The notes beneath the pieces are model-generated. The model was not told where the DNA came from and ran no database searches. It was given only the letters and a program-made list of their open reading frames with translations. A program made the translations under genes and the position numbers. 5,902 nucleotides of DNA, from the NCBI GenBank assembly GCA_050740975.1, contig JBOIEE010000153.1, positions 1 to 5,902 on the forward strand. The letters are read 5' to 3'. The stretch comes from JBOHHR01 sp050740975. Its GTDB lineage: Bacteria > Pseudomonadota > Gammaproteobacteria > JBOHHR01. The stretch's first letter is position 1. Every line of letters begins with the position of its first letter. Below are positions 5,696 through 5,902 of this stretch, piece by piece.

Positions 5696-5902
5696 GATGT
5701 TTTCGGACATCAGGCGGATCGAACCCATCTCAGATCGATTCACTGGACCTTTGATATCGAGCAGGCGATGGGAATCGAAACGACGTTCTCAGCTTGGGAA
5801 GATGATGGTGCACATCGGGACAGCAGCGTTTTCCGTGACGTCTACTCATCGACTGCGGACGATGTAACGGCTTCCGGTCCAGGGATGGTGGAGGTATTTC
5901 GA
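5666..5902 (+). CDS. Unrecognised open frame, truncated by the window end
   Basis: From the ATG at 5666 a frame stays open for 79 codons to the last base, starting MAEITCEPCLDVFGHQ and ending GPGMVEVFR. It has no recognised domain, signal peptide or membrane segment. An in-frame TAA at 5654-5656 limits the 5' end. There is no convincing ribosome site, and the ATG lies inside a possible repeat hairpin; the internal ATG at 5768 is an alternative. It could be the start of a gene that continues to the right or simply a chance open frame. Confidence 0.22.
   Translation, partial: MAEITCEPCLDVFGHQADRTHLRSIHWTFDIEQAMGIETTFSAWEDDGAHRDSSVFRDVYSSTADDVTASGPGMVEVFR

Overview
The window looks like a chromosomal segment from a moderately GC-rich Gram-negative bacterium, most likely a gamma- or betaproteobacterium. 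The evidence is a type I-E (E. coli-like) CRISPR array, a proteobacterial-style ArfB and rhomboid protease, and a signal-peptide-bearing protein typical of a cell with a periplasm. The exact genus cannot be read from the sequence.

Layout from left to right. Bases 1-155 are a leader-like stretch: about 38% GC over the first 100 bases, then a GC-rich block next to the first repeat. Bases 156-551 are a seven-repeat, six-spacer CRISPR array in the E. coli type I-E orientation, read on the + strand. The degenerate repeats lie at the right, which puts the leader on the left. No cas gene is in view; if the system is complete, cas genes probably lie beyond the left edge. Bases 652-1173 (-) encode a small exported protein of the DUF1264 / oil-body-associated-protein family. 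Bases 1174-1391 are non-coding.

Bases 4890 down to 1392 hold three genes on the - strand: arfB (stalled-ribosome rescue hydrolase), a polytopic membrane protein of the heparan-alpha-glucosaminide N-acetyltransferase-like/DUF1624 family, and a full-length ABC exporter half-transporter. The membrane acyltransferase-like gene ends only 4 bases before the exporter start, so the two are probably translationally coupled and functionally linked. arfB lies about 50 bases upstream and may share the transcript. Divergent from arfB, on the + strand at 4963-5607, is a rhomboid-family intramembrane serine protease with its catalytic Ser, His and Asn all visible. Bases 5608-5902 hold a fragment resembling a widespread dispersed repeat, an 8-bp inverted repeat, and an unrecognised open frame that leaves the window.

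The genes are individually of known families. The points most worth a second look are fine structure in the CRISPR array (variable last repeat base, a variant handle paired with a 33-nt spacer, a spacer-like block upstream of repeat 1), the acyltransferase-like/ABC exporter pair, and the bacterial DUF1264 protein. I did not find a clearly new system.
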